Shown: positions 1-8,146 of the stretch, one piece after another
Numbering within the stretch: position 1 is the stretch's first letter
How the letters are laid out: every line of letters begins with the position of its first letter
NCBI GenBank assembly: GCA_946481095.1
Contig: CAMLML010000030.1
Location: 1-48,040 of the forward strand
Length of the DNA stretch: 48,040 nt
Origin: an uncultured Cellvibrio sp.
GTDB lineage: Bacteria > Pseudomonadota > Gammaproteobacteria > Pseudomonadales > Cellvibrionaceae
Reading direction: 5' to 3'
Program-made: the position numbers and the translations under genes
The notes under the pieces: model-generated
Seen by the model: only the letters and a program-made list of their open reading frames with translations
What the model was told of the DNA's origin: nothing
Database searches by the model: none

Positions 1-83
1 ATTCCTGCGTCTCTACACGTCATTCCTGCGCAGGCAGGAATCCACAGAACAAAAAGCTGAATCCCTGCCTTCGCAGGGATGAC
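1..83. repeat. Palindromic intergenic repeat, cut by the left window edge
   Basis: Two palindromic blocks are visible. The first, around 20-43, has arms attcctgc and gcaggaat; the second, around 61-83, reads as cctgc-cttc-gcagg followed by gatgac. The second block matches the core of the element at 4730-4755. The stretch lies downstream of the minus-strand gene ending at 145, so it may act as a transcript end. No transposase is linked to it. Confidence 0.7.
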
Positions 84-144
84 GAATACATAAAGGTAAT
101 GAAGAATTGCAGCTGTTTTTACAAATTAAAGGAATAATCCAATT

Positions 145-1350
145 TTACAAATTAAACGAATAATCCAAAAACACTTTCCGTATTGATCCATCGCTGTTCG
201 TGGGTTCAAAATTGGCGAAGCGGAGAGAGATGCTGTGTTTTCTGGCGGGTTTGTAGATAAAATCCAGATCAAATTCGCGGCCGATATTTTGGCCTTGTTG
301 GTCATCTTCAAAAAAGTGATAGGAAGTTTCTACGCGAAAAGGCGATGCTCGCCATAAAAGTCCGAGAGAAAAATTTCTTACGCCGGTGTCGGGGGTGTTG
401 CCTATTTCATCTGCCCAACCTTCAAAATCGTGATTGGAACCTAAAGGGGTAATAAATGCAGAACCCTGTTGGCTGCCAAGAATTTCATAGCGCGCATTTA
501 TTTCATAGGCGTTAATGCCGAAGCCGACATCAACCAGATAATAATTCAAACCATCTGCATGAATTTCAAATCTGTCCTGTTGTGCGGCTTCAATTTGTAC
601 GCGGTATTTCACACTGTCGATTTTATAATTCAGGTTGTAACTCAGGCCCAGCGTACTATTGGAAGCTGCTGCCAGATCGCGATTATCAATACGATAACCA
701 TAAGCCACTATACGCGTGTAGTCCCACTCGTTCCATTCCAGTCGGGACAGGTGTGATTGATGTTGATGATCGCCAAGGAATGCAGCCGAACGTTCAAGGT
801 GTTCGTAATTGTGTTCTATGCCAGGATTATTTTTATCCGCATCATCACCATAAATGCGATTGACATTGTCTATGTAGCTGTAAATAAAGTGTGAGTTGCT
901 GGCAATTTTAAATTTTGTGAGTAGTGCATCAAAAGTTTGTTCGTTTTGCCAGAAACCATTGCCGCCAATAAAACGCTGGTTATCAAAATTAATGCGTTGC
1001 CGACCGAGATTGATATTCACTGATTCCAGATTGGCAGAAATAAATGCCTGATTAATTTCAGTGCCGGGTGGGTCAGGGATTAAAGGTTGATTATTAAAAT
1101 CAACGCCATCGCTATGATCATCCTGAAATAAACTACCAATTGCATCCGCCTCCAATGTGGAATGAACAATAGCGTTCCATTCTGATTCAATGGTTCCGCG
1201 TAACAGAAGTGATGCGGCCTGGCCTGAATTATCAGCATCCACATTGGCGTAACGCAAACGACTGGACCAATCAAACTCATGTTCGCCCAGCGCAAAACTG
1301 CAGGGGGAAACAGTCGAAGCAATCAACGCACAAGACCATAATTTTTTCAC
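145..1350 (-). CDS. Alginate-export-like outer-membrane beta-barrel protein
   Basis: A 401-residue protein with a signal peptide (about residues 1-20, hydrophobic stretch ending near FALG) followed by alternating hydrophobic/aromatic strands typical of an outer-membrane barrel. The block around residues 110-170, with the motif LGRQRINFDNQRFIG and a following QTFDALLTKF, resembles the alginate-export (AlgE-like) family. Members form passive channels for polysaccharide or other solutes; the substrate here is not known. The start is GTG at 1350 with a good Shine-Dalgarno AGAGGA six bases upstream. It overlaps the stop of the leucine-rich-repeat gene by four bases (GTGA), so the two are translationally coupled. 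The C-terminus ends in a hydrophobic strand with terminal Leu, but with Asn before it rather than the usual aromatic. Confidence 0.75.
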   Translation of the reverse strand: MKKLWSCALIASTVSPCSFALGEHEFDWSSRLRYANVDADNSGQAASLLLRGTIESEWNAIVHSTLEADAIGSLFQDDHSDGVDFNNQPLIPDPPGTEINQAFISANLESVNINLGRQRINFDNQRFIGGNGFWQNEQTFDALLTKFKIASNSHFIYSYIDNVNRIYGDDADKNNPGIEHNYEHLERSAAFLGDHQHQSHLSRLEWNEWDYTRIVAYGYRIDNRDLAAASNSTLGLSYNLNYKIDSVKYRVQIEAAQQDRFEIHADGLNYYLVDVGFGINAYEINARYEILGSQQGSAFITPLGSNHDFEGWADEIGNTPDTGVRNFSLGLLWRASPFRVETSYHFFEDDQQGQNIGREFDLDFIYKPARKHSISLRFANFEPTNSDGSIRKVFLDYSFNL

Positions 1351-1985
1351 TGCCAGTCCTCTGCATTGCCATCATGTAAAAATGTTACGCCTTTGAGTTT
1401 GTCCATTTCTTCATAGAGAGGATCCGGCATGGGGTTTTGTCGTGCATCCATGTAGTGCATTTTGGGTAGATGATAAATATCCAGATGCTCGACCAGATTG
1501 TTGAACATATAAATTTTTTCCAGTTTGGGTAAATCCTGATAAGTGAAGATCGTTATCTGGTTGTCATTAAACTTTAGTAGTTTCAGTGCCGGTAGATCTT
1601 CAAGATGCAGTTTGGTCAGTTTATTGCCAAAAATATACAATTCTTTTAATTCCGGTAATTCATGGAAGTTAACTTGTGTGATTTTATTTTTTGCCAGATT
1701 GATATGTTGCAGTTTGGACAATTGACCTATATCGGCTTGCGTTAATTGATTGTTATAAAGCGATAGCTTTTGTAGTTCGGTAAATTGCTTTATCCCATCA
1801 AGGGAGGCAATATTTTTCGAGTGACATTCAATACGGGTGATGTCGTTAATCGTTTGCCAATTATTTTTTTGTATGGCTTCAGCAATACAGGTTTGTAAAT
1901 TTTTATCAGGCAACGAAAACTCCAGCGCCTGACTGATCAGGCTGCTGAGCAAAAGTATAAAGCCGAACAATATTTTTTTTATCAT
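1347..1985 (-). CDS. Secreted leucine-rich-repeat protein
   Basis: A 212-residue protein with a clear signal peptide (lysines at 3-4, then a Leu/Ile-rich core ending near SQALEF). Residues about 60-190 hold roughly six to seven repeats of about 21-22 residues with the pattern LxxLxLxxNxLT (for example LQKLSLYNNQLT and LQHINLAKNKIT), a leucine-rich-repeat solenoid as used in protein-protein binding. There is no enzymatic domain. It is the first gene of a two-gene unit with the downstream barrel, which starts inside its stop codon. A periplasmic or surface partner role for the barrel is inference from this coupling. The partner cannot be named from sequence. Confidence 0.75.
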   Translation of the reverse strand: MIKKILFGFILLLSSLISQALEFSLPDKNLQTCIAEAIQKNNWQTINDITRIECHSKNIASLDGIKQFTELQKLSLYNNQLTQADIGQLSKLQHINLAKNKITQVNFHELPELKELYIFGNKLTKLHLEDLPALKLLKFNDNQITIFTYQDLPKLEKIYMFNNLVEHLDIYHLPKMHYMDARQNPMPDPLYEEMDKLKGVTFLHDGNAEDWQ

Positions 1986-2027
1986 GGTGTTTTTAACAAT
2001 TGAGTGCGAAGTGCAACCGGGGTTGCA

Positions 2028-2753
2028 TTATATGGCTTTCTCAACCTGTGCGAGTAGAACACAGACACCTTTTGCCAAAATTAACTCACTGGGTTCATCC
2101 AGTGGCGAGCCGCCGACATCTTCTTCTGTCAAAATCAAATGCGAAGCATCTTTAATCAAGCGCCATTGTGGAACGGAAATAGAGAGTTGTTTGATATCCG
2201 TTTCAGCAAACACACCCAGCGGGCGAATTTGCCCATCGCGCTTGGAAATTGCCCAGAGCTGCAGGTTTTTATCGGCAGGAATTTCTACATTTTCCCACTT
2301 CAGCCAAAGTTGTTCGCCGCCAGTTGCAGTGAGTACTGTTAATTGCGGTTTGCCGGAATTATCGGTGAGTACAGCAACATAATCGGCATTCAGTTGCAGT
2401 TCCTGATCGCGTGTCACTAACAGACCCAAACAAATCATCAATAACAAGGTGCTCAATGCTGAAATACTTGGCCATAACCAGAAGGATTTTTTCTGTGGCG
2501 CCACTGGCTGACGGGTTTGTTGAATTTTCGCCGCAATTCCATGCCAGACTTCCGGATCAGGTTTGACACCTTCTTCTTGCTCGCTAAGGTTCATCAGCTG
2601 CTCTTCCCAAAAACTGACTTCAGACTGCAATGCAACATCCTCACGCAACCTTTGCGCAAACTGGTCGCGCTCGGCCCCGCGTAATACGCCGGTGACATAA
2701 TCAAACGCCAGTGTTTTATCCTCTAGGGATTCTGGCCTTTCGCTTCCAGACAT
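2028..2753 (-). CDS. Anti-sigma factor, RskA-like
   Basis: A 241-residue single-pass membrane protein. The N-terminal 80 residues contain the short helical zinc-less anti-sigma segment (LAFDYVTGVLRGAERDQF), where RskA-type proteins bind their sigma factor. A transmembrane helix spans about 91-114, and the remaining roughly 125 residues form the periplasmic RskA domain (motifs LQLWAISKRDGQIRPLGVF and LILTEEDVGGSP). It should hold the sigma factor encoded just upstream at the inner membrane until a signal triggers release. The gene overlaps the sigma gene by 31 bases, a tight coupling usual for such pairs. The signal is unknown; the divergent glucanase genes are possible targets. Confidence 0.85.
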   Translation of the reverse strand: MSGSERPESLEDKTLAFDYVTGVLRGAERDQFAQRLREDVALQSEVSFWEEQLMNLSEQEEGVKPDPEVWHGIAAKIQQTRQPVAPQKKSFWLWPSISALSTLLLMICLGLLVTRDQELQLNADYVAVLTDNSGKPQLTVLTATGGEQLWLKWENVEIPADKNLQLWAISKRDGQIRPLGVFAETDIKQLSISVPQWRLIKDASHLILTEEDVGGSPLDEPSELILAKGVCVLLAQVEKAI

Positions 2754-3295
2754 AATTTCAACCTTTCGGCGCCGCGATGGAGCCAGGATTTAACGGTGTT
2801 GGTGTTGGTGGAAAAAGTGGTGGCAATTTCTTCACGGGTATGACCATAAAGATAGGCCAATTCAATGCTGCGTTTAATATTGTCCCCGAGTGTGGTCAGG
2901 CATTGATACAAATGAAATCGCAGCTGGTTAACGCCGAGTGTGTGTTCGGGTTCATCACCGCCGGAAATATCTTCCATCCCATCAATCGGGCTGGTCTGTT
3001 TGCTTCTGCGCATTTCTTTGTCCAGATAATCCAGTGCGCGATAACGGGTAATGCTGGCCATCCAGGTTAAGGGTTTCGCCAGATGAGGGCGGTAACTGCT
3101 GGCGTTATTCCAGATTTGCAAAAAAGCCTCCTGCAATACCTCGTTGCCCGACTCTTTGGATTTAAGAATGCGCAGTGTAATAGCGTTCAGATAGGGGCTG
3201 ACCTGCTCAAATAATTGCTTGAGTGCGGCTTGATCACGCAAGGCGCAACGGGCAATCAGGTTGATTAATTCGTCGTCGTTAGATCGGTTTGTCAT
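2723..3295 (-). CDS. ECF-family RNA polymerase sigma factor
   Basis: A 190-residue sigma-70 family protein with only regions 2 and 4. Region 2 lies at about 25-95 (SYRPHLAKPLTWMASITRYRALDYL is the region 2.3-2.4 helix, here split: SYRPHLAKPLTWM then ASITRYRALDYL). Region 4 at about 130-180 includes the helix-turn-helix TREEIATTFSTNTNTVKSWL. The combination with an RskA-like anti-sigma gene places it in the SigK-like ECF group. It controls genes with ECF promoters; which ones cannot be read here, although its own operon is the usual first target. It diverges from the GH16 gene starting at 3499, with 203 bases between them. Confidence 0.88.
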   Translation of the reverse strand: MTNRSNDDELINLIARCALRDQAALKQLFEQVSPYLNAITLRILKSKESGNEVLQEAFLQIWNNASSYRPHLAKPLTWMASITRYRALDYLDKEMRRSKQTSPIDGMEDISGGDEPEHTLGVNQLRFHLYQCLTTLGDNIKRSIELAYLYGHTREEIATTFSTNTNTVKSWLHRGAERLKLCLEAKGQNP

Positions 3296-3498
3296 GTCGG
3301 AATTCTAATCCTGTTCACCATTTAATCCCATCTACGGATTACCCTGAAAAAAGTTGCACCTATTGATATCACCATTTTAGGTTTACTGCGCAAACTGGTG
3401 CGACGGCTTTTCTGATTTGCAGAAGTATAGGTGAGTGGTATTGGGCAGTTGCCACAACACATCCTTTTATCCATCGAATAAATATAAAGGTGCTTCTT

Positions 3499-4683
3499 AT
3501 GCTCAAGTTCAAATCGGTAGTCAGCTTTGCCAGTGTGGTGATACTGGGTTTTATGGCGTCTATGGTGCAGGCAAAACCCTACAAAGCCGCTGAAATTTAT
3601 TCCAAGCAAGCCTATAAGTACGGGCGCTATGAAATACGTATGCGGGTGGCCAAAGGCAGTGGTGTGTTATCCACTTTCTTCACTTATAAAAATGGTTCCG
3701 AGCAATCGGGTGTGTTTTGGGAAGAAATCGATATAGAGGTTTTCGGTAAAAATAATGCTACCCAGTGGCAATCGAACGTGATCATAGGCACCAATCGCCC
3801 GACTACCAAAACCGAAGGTTTACACACCACAGGTTTTTCCATGGGCGATGCCTATCACACCTATGTTTTGGAATGGACGCCCAGCTACATTGCCTGGTTT
3901 GTTGATGGTGCGCAGGTGAGACGAATCAATGGCGGGCAATTTGTTACCAGCCTGACCAACCCGCAAGATCTGCGCTTTAATTTGTGGGCAGCCAATATTG
4001 CCGAGTGGGTTGGTCCCTGGAATGACAGCATTCTGCCGGTTTACCAGTTCGTGAACTATATTGAATATAAGCCCTGGAACTCCTCGACCAACAGTTTTGG
4101 TACGGGTTGGCGCGACGACTTTAATTCGTTTGATGGCAATCGCTGGGGCAAAGCCAATTGGACGTTCAATGAAAATCTCGCTGATTTTGATCCCAATAAT
4201 GTGCTGGTAAAAAACGGCATTCTGGTGTTGGCATTAACCCGTGAAGGTCAAACCGGCTACAACGGAACACCGCCTGCAGATGGAAATAGTGGCGGCGGCA
4301 GTAGCAGTAGTGCCAGCAATCAAACAAGCATCACGATTCAGGCAGAAAATTTTAATGAAGTGGGCGGTAACGTCACAGTGTCTGGCGGAGTAGTTGGCTA
4401 TATAGACGCACGCGAATGGTTTAAATATAACAATATCAATATTCCAGCAAGCGGAACTTATAAAGTGGAATATCGTGTTGCATCAGCACTGACCACTGCG
4501 CAATTTACGTTGGATAGAAATGGTGTGGGTTTGGGCACTATCAGTGTGCCGAACACTGGCGGCTGGGGAAATTATCAAACCATTTCACACAATGTGTATT
4601 TAAATGCAGGATCACAAAGTTTGGCGATTTATGCTAACAGCGGTGGCTTTAATATTGATTGGATAAAACTGACCAGGATTTGA
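3499..4683 (+). CDS. Circularly permuted GH16 beta-1,3-1,4-glucanase with CBM6
   Basis: A 394-residue secreted enzyme predicted to cut beta-1,3-1,4-glucan (lichenan-type). A signal peptide ends near VQA|KPY (residue 25). The GH16 catalytic motif EEIDIE lies at 75-80, giving Glu76 as nucleophile, Asp78 as helper and Glu80 as acid/base. The block at about 205-250 (FDGNRWGKANWTF, then NGILVLALTREG) corresponds to the N-terminal strands of Bacillus lichenase but sits at the C-terminal end, the natural circular permutation known from Fibrobacter succinogenes glucanase. A Gly/Ser linker (about 262-275) leads to a CBM6 beta-sandwich (about 276-394, starting SITIQAENF). The ATG at 3499 is chosen over an in-frame GTG at 3490 because AAAGG at 3486-3490 sits eight bases upstream of it. 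Confidence 0.9.
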   Translation: MLKFKSVVSFASVVILGFMASMVQAKPYKAAEIYSKQAYKYGRYEIRMRVAKGSGVLSTFFTYKNGSEQSGVFWEEIDIEVFGKNNATQWQSNVIIGTNRPTTKTEGLHTTGFSMGDAYHTYVLEWTPSYIAWFVDGAQVRRINGGQFVTSLTNPQDLRFNLWAANIAEWVGPWNDSILPVYQFVNYIEYKPWNSSTNSFGTGWRDDFNSFDGNRWGKANWTFNENLADFDPNNVLVKNGILVLALTREGQTGYNGTPPADGNSGGGSSSSASNQTSITIQAENFNEVGGNVTVSGGVVGYIDAREWFKYNNINIPASGTYKVEYRVASALTTAQFTLDRNGVGLGTISVPNTGGWGNYQTISHNVYLNAGSQSLAIYANSGGFNIDWIKLTRI

Positions 4684-4702
4684 TAATTTTTTATTTTTAT
4701 TG

Positions 4703-4795
4703 AGAGGTTTGCACAAATCAAAATTCATTGTCATTCCTGCCTTCGCAGGGATGACAAGGTGAAATTAAACAAAAAATGGATTCGTGCAAGCCTCT
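4703..4795. repeat. MITE-like element with terminal inverted repeats and palindromic core
   Basis: Seventeen-base arms at 4703-4719 and 4779-4795 are inverted copies with two mismatches (agaggtttgcacaaatc against the reverse complement of gattcgtgcaagcctct). Between them, 4730-4755 is a palindrome gtcat-tcctgc / gcaggg-atgac that matches the repeat at the left window edge. It fills most of the gap between the two tandem glucanase genes. It carries no coding capacity. Confidence 0.7.
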
Positions 4796-4860
4796 TATTT
4801 TATTCGTCAATCTCGTAAAAGCGGGAATGATGGTATACATCCGTTGATTGAGACAAATAT

Positions 4861-5841
4861 ATGCGCAGTTTTTTAATTCTATTTGCAGTGTTGATGGGAT
4901 TATCGACAGATCTTTCCGCAAAACCCTACAAAGGTGCGGAAATCTATACCAACCAAAGTTATTTATATGGGCGTTACGAAATGCGTATGCGTGTCGCCAA
5001 TGCCAGCGGTGTGTTATCCACATTTTTTACTTACAAAAACGGTTCGGAAGTCAGCAATACTTTTTGGGAAGAAATTGATATAGAAGTGTTTGGTAAAGAT
5101 AACGCCACAGTGTGGCAAAGCAATATTATTCTCGGTAGTTCACGCCCTGCCATACACGCAGAGCAAGAACATGAAGTGGATAATTCGTTGGCGGATGCCT
5201 ATCACACCTATGTTTTGGAATGGACACCGGATTATGTTGCCTGGTTTCTGGATGGTGTAGAAGTGCGGCGCATCACCGGTACCAGTACGGTCACCAGTCT
5301 TACCAATCCGCAAAGTTTGCGATTTAATTTGTGGGCATCTGAATCTGTTGAATGGGCCGGTAGCTGGAATGATTCGGTTTTACCGGTTTATCAATTTATT
5401 AATTATTTTGAATACAAATCTTACAATCCGGTTACCAAAATATTTGAGGGCGGTTGGCGCGATGAATTTGATACTTTGGATACGGTCCGTTGGGGTAAAG
5501 CCAATTGGACTTTTGAGCATAATCGCGTCGATTTTGCGCCGGAAAATGTAGTGATCAAAAATGGCATTTTGGTTTTGGCACTCACAACAGAAAATGCTAC
5601 AGGTTACACCGGCACACCACCGATAGATGAACCCGCGAGCAGTTCAAGTTCGAGTGCAAACTCCAGTAGAGTTTCGTCAAGCTCTGCTGCAAGCAGTTCA
5701 AGTCTTGTTAGTAGCAGCTCATCAATTTCTTCATCAGCGCCTGCAACAAATTCTGGCGGTGATTCTGGTGGAGGCGCTATTAATTTATTCTGGTTATTGT
5801 GTCTAAGCGGATTATTGTTACGCAGAAAAAATTTGAATTAA
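4861..5841 (+). CDS. Circularly permuted GH16 beta-glucanase with GlyGly-CTERM tail
   Basis: A 326-residue paralogue of the preceding enzyme. The signal peptide ends near LSA|KPY (residue 20) and EEIDIE is at 70-75 (Glu71, Asp73, Glu75). The permuted strand pair RWGKANWTF and NGILVLALT comes near 210-245. In place of CBM6 it has a serine-rich linker (about 260-300), as in the Fibrobacter enzyme, and then a C-terminal GlyGly-CTERM signal: SGGDSGGG, a hydrophobic helix and LLLRRK. That tail is known to be processed by rhombosortase for secretion or surface attachment. The two enzymes probably act on the same mixed-linkage glucan with different localisation. Upstream Shine-Dalgarno is weak. The intervening MITE-like element may carry or disrupt control. 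Confidence 0.9.
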   Translation: MRSFLILFAVLMGLSTDLSAKPYKGAEIYTNQSYLYGRYEMRMRVANASGVLSTFFTYKNGSEVSNTFWEEIDIEVFGKDNATVWQSNIILGSSRPAIHAEQEHEVDNSLADAYHTYVLEWTPDYVAWFLDGVEVRRITGTSTVTSLTNPQSLRFNLWASESVEWAGSWNDSVLPVYQFINYFEYKSYNPVTKIFEGGWRDEFDTLDTVRWGKANWTFEHNRVDFAPENVVIKNGILVLALTTENATGYTGTPPIDEPASSSSSSANSSRVSSSSAASSSSLVSSSSSISSSAPATNSGGDSGGGAINLFWLLCLSGLLLRRKNLN

Positions 5842-5858
5842 AATTAATCTTTAATTCA

Positions 5859-5972
5859 GCAGGGAGTAAGATCCCTCCCCCTGCCACAAATTGCAGGAGC
5901 AATTTGCACAGCGAAGCTGCCCGAAGGGGAAACCATAGGACTGGTTTCTGAACGGGAGGTTAGGAGGGGGTA
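5859..5972. repeat. Composite palindromic repeat, copy 1
   Basis: About 100 bases starting ccctccccctgccac and ending ggaggttaggagggggt recur in inverted orientation at 42306-42407 with essentially one internal mismatch. The ends (cctcccc / ggggagg) are the same GC-rich palindromic arms as in the elements at 26201, 42306 and 45173. It lies between two convergent genes, and its right end supplies the stop codon of the AraC-family gene. Confidence 0.85.
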
Positions 5973-7111
5973 AGGTTTTCAAAAGATTTCTTACGAAAAT
6001 CCGCTGCTGACATACCCGCATAACGTTTAAAAAATCGATGAAATGAAGATTTACTGTTAAATCCGGATTCAAGCAGAATATCCAGAATCGTCATCTGGGC
6101 ACAATCCGGATCAAGCAACATTTGTTTGGCTTTGTTGACCCTATATTCATTGACGAATTCAAAAAAATTGGTATTGAAGTGTTTGTTGATAATGCTGGAA
6201 ACTTCGCGATAATGAATGCCCACATGCCGCGCAAATTCTTCAATATTCAAATTGGGTTTTAAATAGAGTTGCTGTTTTTCCATTGCATCGCGAATACGAT
6301 TAATTGATTGCGGAGATGCTTCAGCAACGGGCGCTTCTTTTTCTTTTGATTTGCTGCGTGTTTGCAGTAATTGATGTGCGTAGAGCAGACTGTAGATAAA
6401 TAAAGCATTTACCAACAAAAATGTAATGTAATTGTCAAAAATACCAAAACTATCCGCTATGTTCAGGCTGACATTTTGTCCCAATAAATGCACAAGCAAC
6501 GACCATAACCAATTGATAGCAAACCCCAGGGTGAGTAACAACAGCCAATAAGGTCCTTCCAAATGTAAACTGGAATAGAATTCTTTTAACTCACGTTTAT
6601 AACGACTGATTTCCAATACCGCTGCAAAAGCATAGACCATCGGCATGCACTTGAGGTAATGCCACAAGTAGTTTGTCAGTGCAGCTGAATGAGCTGTATC
6701 CTGCCCGACGAAAAATCGCAAATTATCACTATCCAGATTGCCCCAAACAACAAAACTGAATGCCACTGGCAGATGCAATAAATGCAGTGCATCGGTTAAT
6801 TGCAAACTGAAATTTGTGCGGGTGATGGATGCCACATAAAAATACAAACACAAACTCTTGCCCACCACCGCGAATACCAATCCCAGTGACAATAACATCT
6901 TGGCATAGTCGGTTTGCAAATGAATCTGATCGCTCCATAACAACAAATTACAGAATGCACTCAAACCCACGAAAATAAAAAATCCTGATAAAAAACGTGA
7001 AGCCAGTACGCTTTGTTTGGACAACACCCATTGAAAAATAACCAACAGCATACTGACGGTCAGCGTCAGTAACAGAATTAAATCATGAATGTTAAAGAGC
7101 GGTGTTTTCAT
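5960..7111 (-). CDS. AraC-family regulator with membrane-spanning N-terminal domain
   Basis: A 383-residue protein. Residues about 1-240 hold seven hydrophobic helices (the first near IHDLILLLTLTVSMLLVI); residues about 265-375 hold the AraC double helix-turn-helix (NIEEFARHVGIHYREVSSII, and ILDILLESGFNSKSSFHRFF). It probably senses a ligand or envelope state in the inner membrane and binds DNA from there. The ATG at 7111 is preferred, leaving seven bases after the yceH stop; an in-frame ATG at 7150 would overlap yceH by 32 bases. Neither start has a strong Shine-Dalgarno. The last residues (NLTPS) and the stop are encoded inside the repeat at 5859-5972. Target genes are unknown. Confidence 0.85.
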   Translation of the reverse strand: MKTPLFNIHDLILLLTLTVSMLLVIFQWVLSKQSVLASRFLSGFFIFVGLSAFCNLLLWSDQIHLQTDYAKMLLSLGLVFAVVGKSLCLYFYVASITRTNFSLQLTDALHLLHLPVAFSFVVWGNLDSDNLRFFVGQDTAHSAALTNYLWHYLKCMPMVYAFAAVLEISRYKRELKEFYSSLHLEGPYWLLLLTLGFAINWLWSLLVHLLGQNVSLNIADSFGIFDNYITFLLVNALFIYSLLYAHQLLQTRSKSKEKEAPVAEASPQSINRIRDAMEKQQLYLKPNLNIEEFARHVGIHYREVSSIINKHFNTNFFEFVNEYRVNKAKQMLLDPDCAQMTILDILLESGFNSKSSFHRFFKRYAGMSAADFRKKSFENLTPS

Positions 7112-7118
7112 TTGTTTT

Positions 7119-7823
7119 TTACGGAATAGATGACTCAATATCAGCGTCATTCACACCGTTCAAATTCATCAACACTTTTACCTGCTTTTGCAAAAGTAAA
7201 ACCTGGTCAGTAAGTTCAGTTATTTTGTATTCAAGCTGTGCTACCTGATCGTTATCAACTGGATGACTGGTTTTGGCCGCGCTGACCATGGCTGCAATTG
7301 CTGTTAAATCCGGTTTCCCACAAAGCAAATGCATATATCGGTCTTCACGCTGGCCGGCAACACGTGGAATCTTTACAAAATAAGGCGTGGATTTTGCGCA
7401 CAAATATTCCATTTTCTCTTCAACGGCTTTGTTATTTTCAAATTCAAACATGCGTTGAGTTCGCGAAAATAATTCTGCCAGAGTTTGCGGGCCTCGCAGT
7501 AACATGATGCACAGCAATGCTTGCGTTGCTTTGTCCAGCCCCAGAACTCTTGTTAATCGTTGGTCGAAACGCGGCGCACGACCCGAATAATCCACATGAA
7601 TCCAATTTTTATCCTGCAATTGACTGGTGCAACGTTGCAATTCACCCTGTTCATAATGACTCACAGGCTCACGGCTGGTTTTTTGATTACAGGCTAATAC
7701 CAGGCTATTCAGCGTAATCGGATAAGCCTCGGGTGTAGTAAGCTGTTTTTCCATTAATGAACCCAGCACACGTGCTTCAATGGCCGTTAACAGGATTTCA
7801 TCTTCATTAGTGTTGGATTCCAT
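7119..7823 (-). CDS. yceH: YceH family protein (DUF480)
   Basis: A 234-residue protein of the YceH/DUF480 family, which folds as two winged-helix domains. The opening LLTAIEARVLGSLMEKQLTT and the segment PLTLNSLV-like PITLNSLVLACNQKTSR are family hallmarks, followed by LRGPQTLAELFSRTQRM. The last 35 residues look like a short coiled coil (LEYKITELTDQVLLLQKQV). The cellular function is not established, though the fold suggests nucleic-acid binding. The AraC-type gene follows after seven bases, so both are likely in one transcript. Confidence 0.9.
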   Translation of the reverse strand: MESNTNEDEILLTAIEARVLGSLMEKQLTTPEAYPITLNSLVLACNQKTSREPVSHYEQGELQRCTSQLQDKNWIHVDYSGRAPRFDQRLTRVLGLDKATQALLCIMLLRGPQTLAELFSRTQRMFEFENNKAVEEKMEYLCAKSTPYFVKIPRVAGQREDRYMHLLCGKPDLTAIAAMVSAAKTSHPVDNDQVAQLEYKITELTDQVLLLQKQVKVLMNLNGVNDADIESSIP

Positions 7824-7939
7824 TATTTTTCCTCAGTGATAAGTTTGAATTGATATTAACTTATTCTGAGGCACTTGTTATAAAAATTTCCTGGTGGGTG
7901 CGATATAGCTACGCAAACCTATTTTTCAGGATTTAAACT

Positions 7940-8146
7940 TCAGGATTTCCTGGATTTGTAAAACTTCCAGACCAACAATATGCCCAGAACACCAAAGCTG
8001 GCTGATTCAGGATGCAACAATACAAATAAAATATTACCAATGATAAATAAATTGATGAGAATTAGGTCGGCTTCTTCATTTTGAGTATGGGAACCTACAC
8101 TGATAAAGGAAAGTCGTAATTTGACAATTTGAATTAACCATTTCAT
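7940..8146 (-). CDS. Small membrane protein, unknown function
   Basis: A 68-residue protein with one or two hydrophobic helices (LILINLFIIGNILFVLL and FGVLGILLVWKFY) and a basic tail YKSRKS. I chose the ATG at 8146 because GAGG lies six to seven bases upstream; the open frame extends to 8185 without an obvious ribosome site. No family is recognised. It is separated from yceH by 116 bases and from the TonB receptor by a gap with a terminator, so it is probably expressed alone. Coding status rests on length, hydrophobic pattern and ribosome site only. Confidence 0.5.
   Translation of the reverse strand: MKWLIQIVKLRLSFISVGSHTQNEEADLILINLFIIGNILFVLLHPESASFGVLGILLVWKFYKSRKS

Noticed and set aside
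5851..6072. A 73-residue minus-strand frame sharing a 40-residue peptide with a plus-strand frame at 42266-42478
   Set aside because: Both are translations of the same non-coding repeat; the shared peptide reflects repeat identity, not a protein family.
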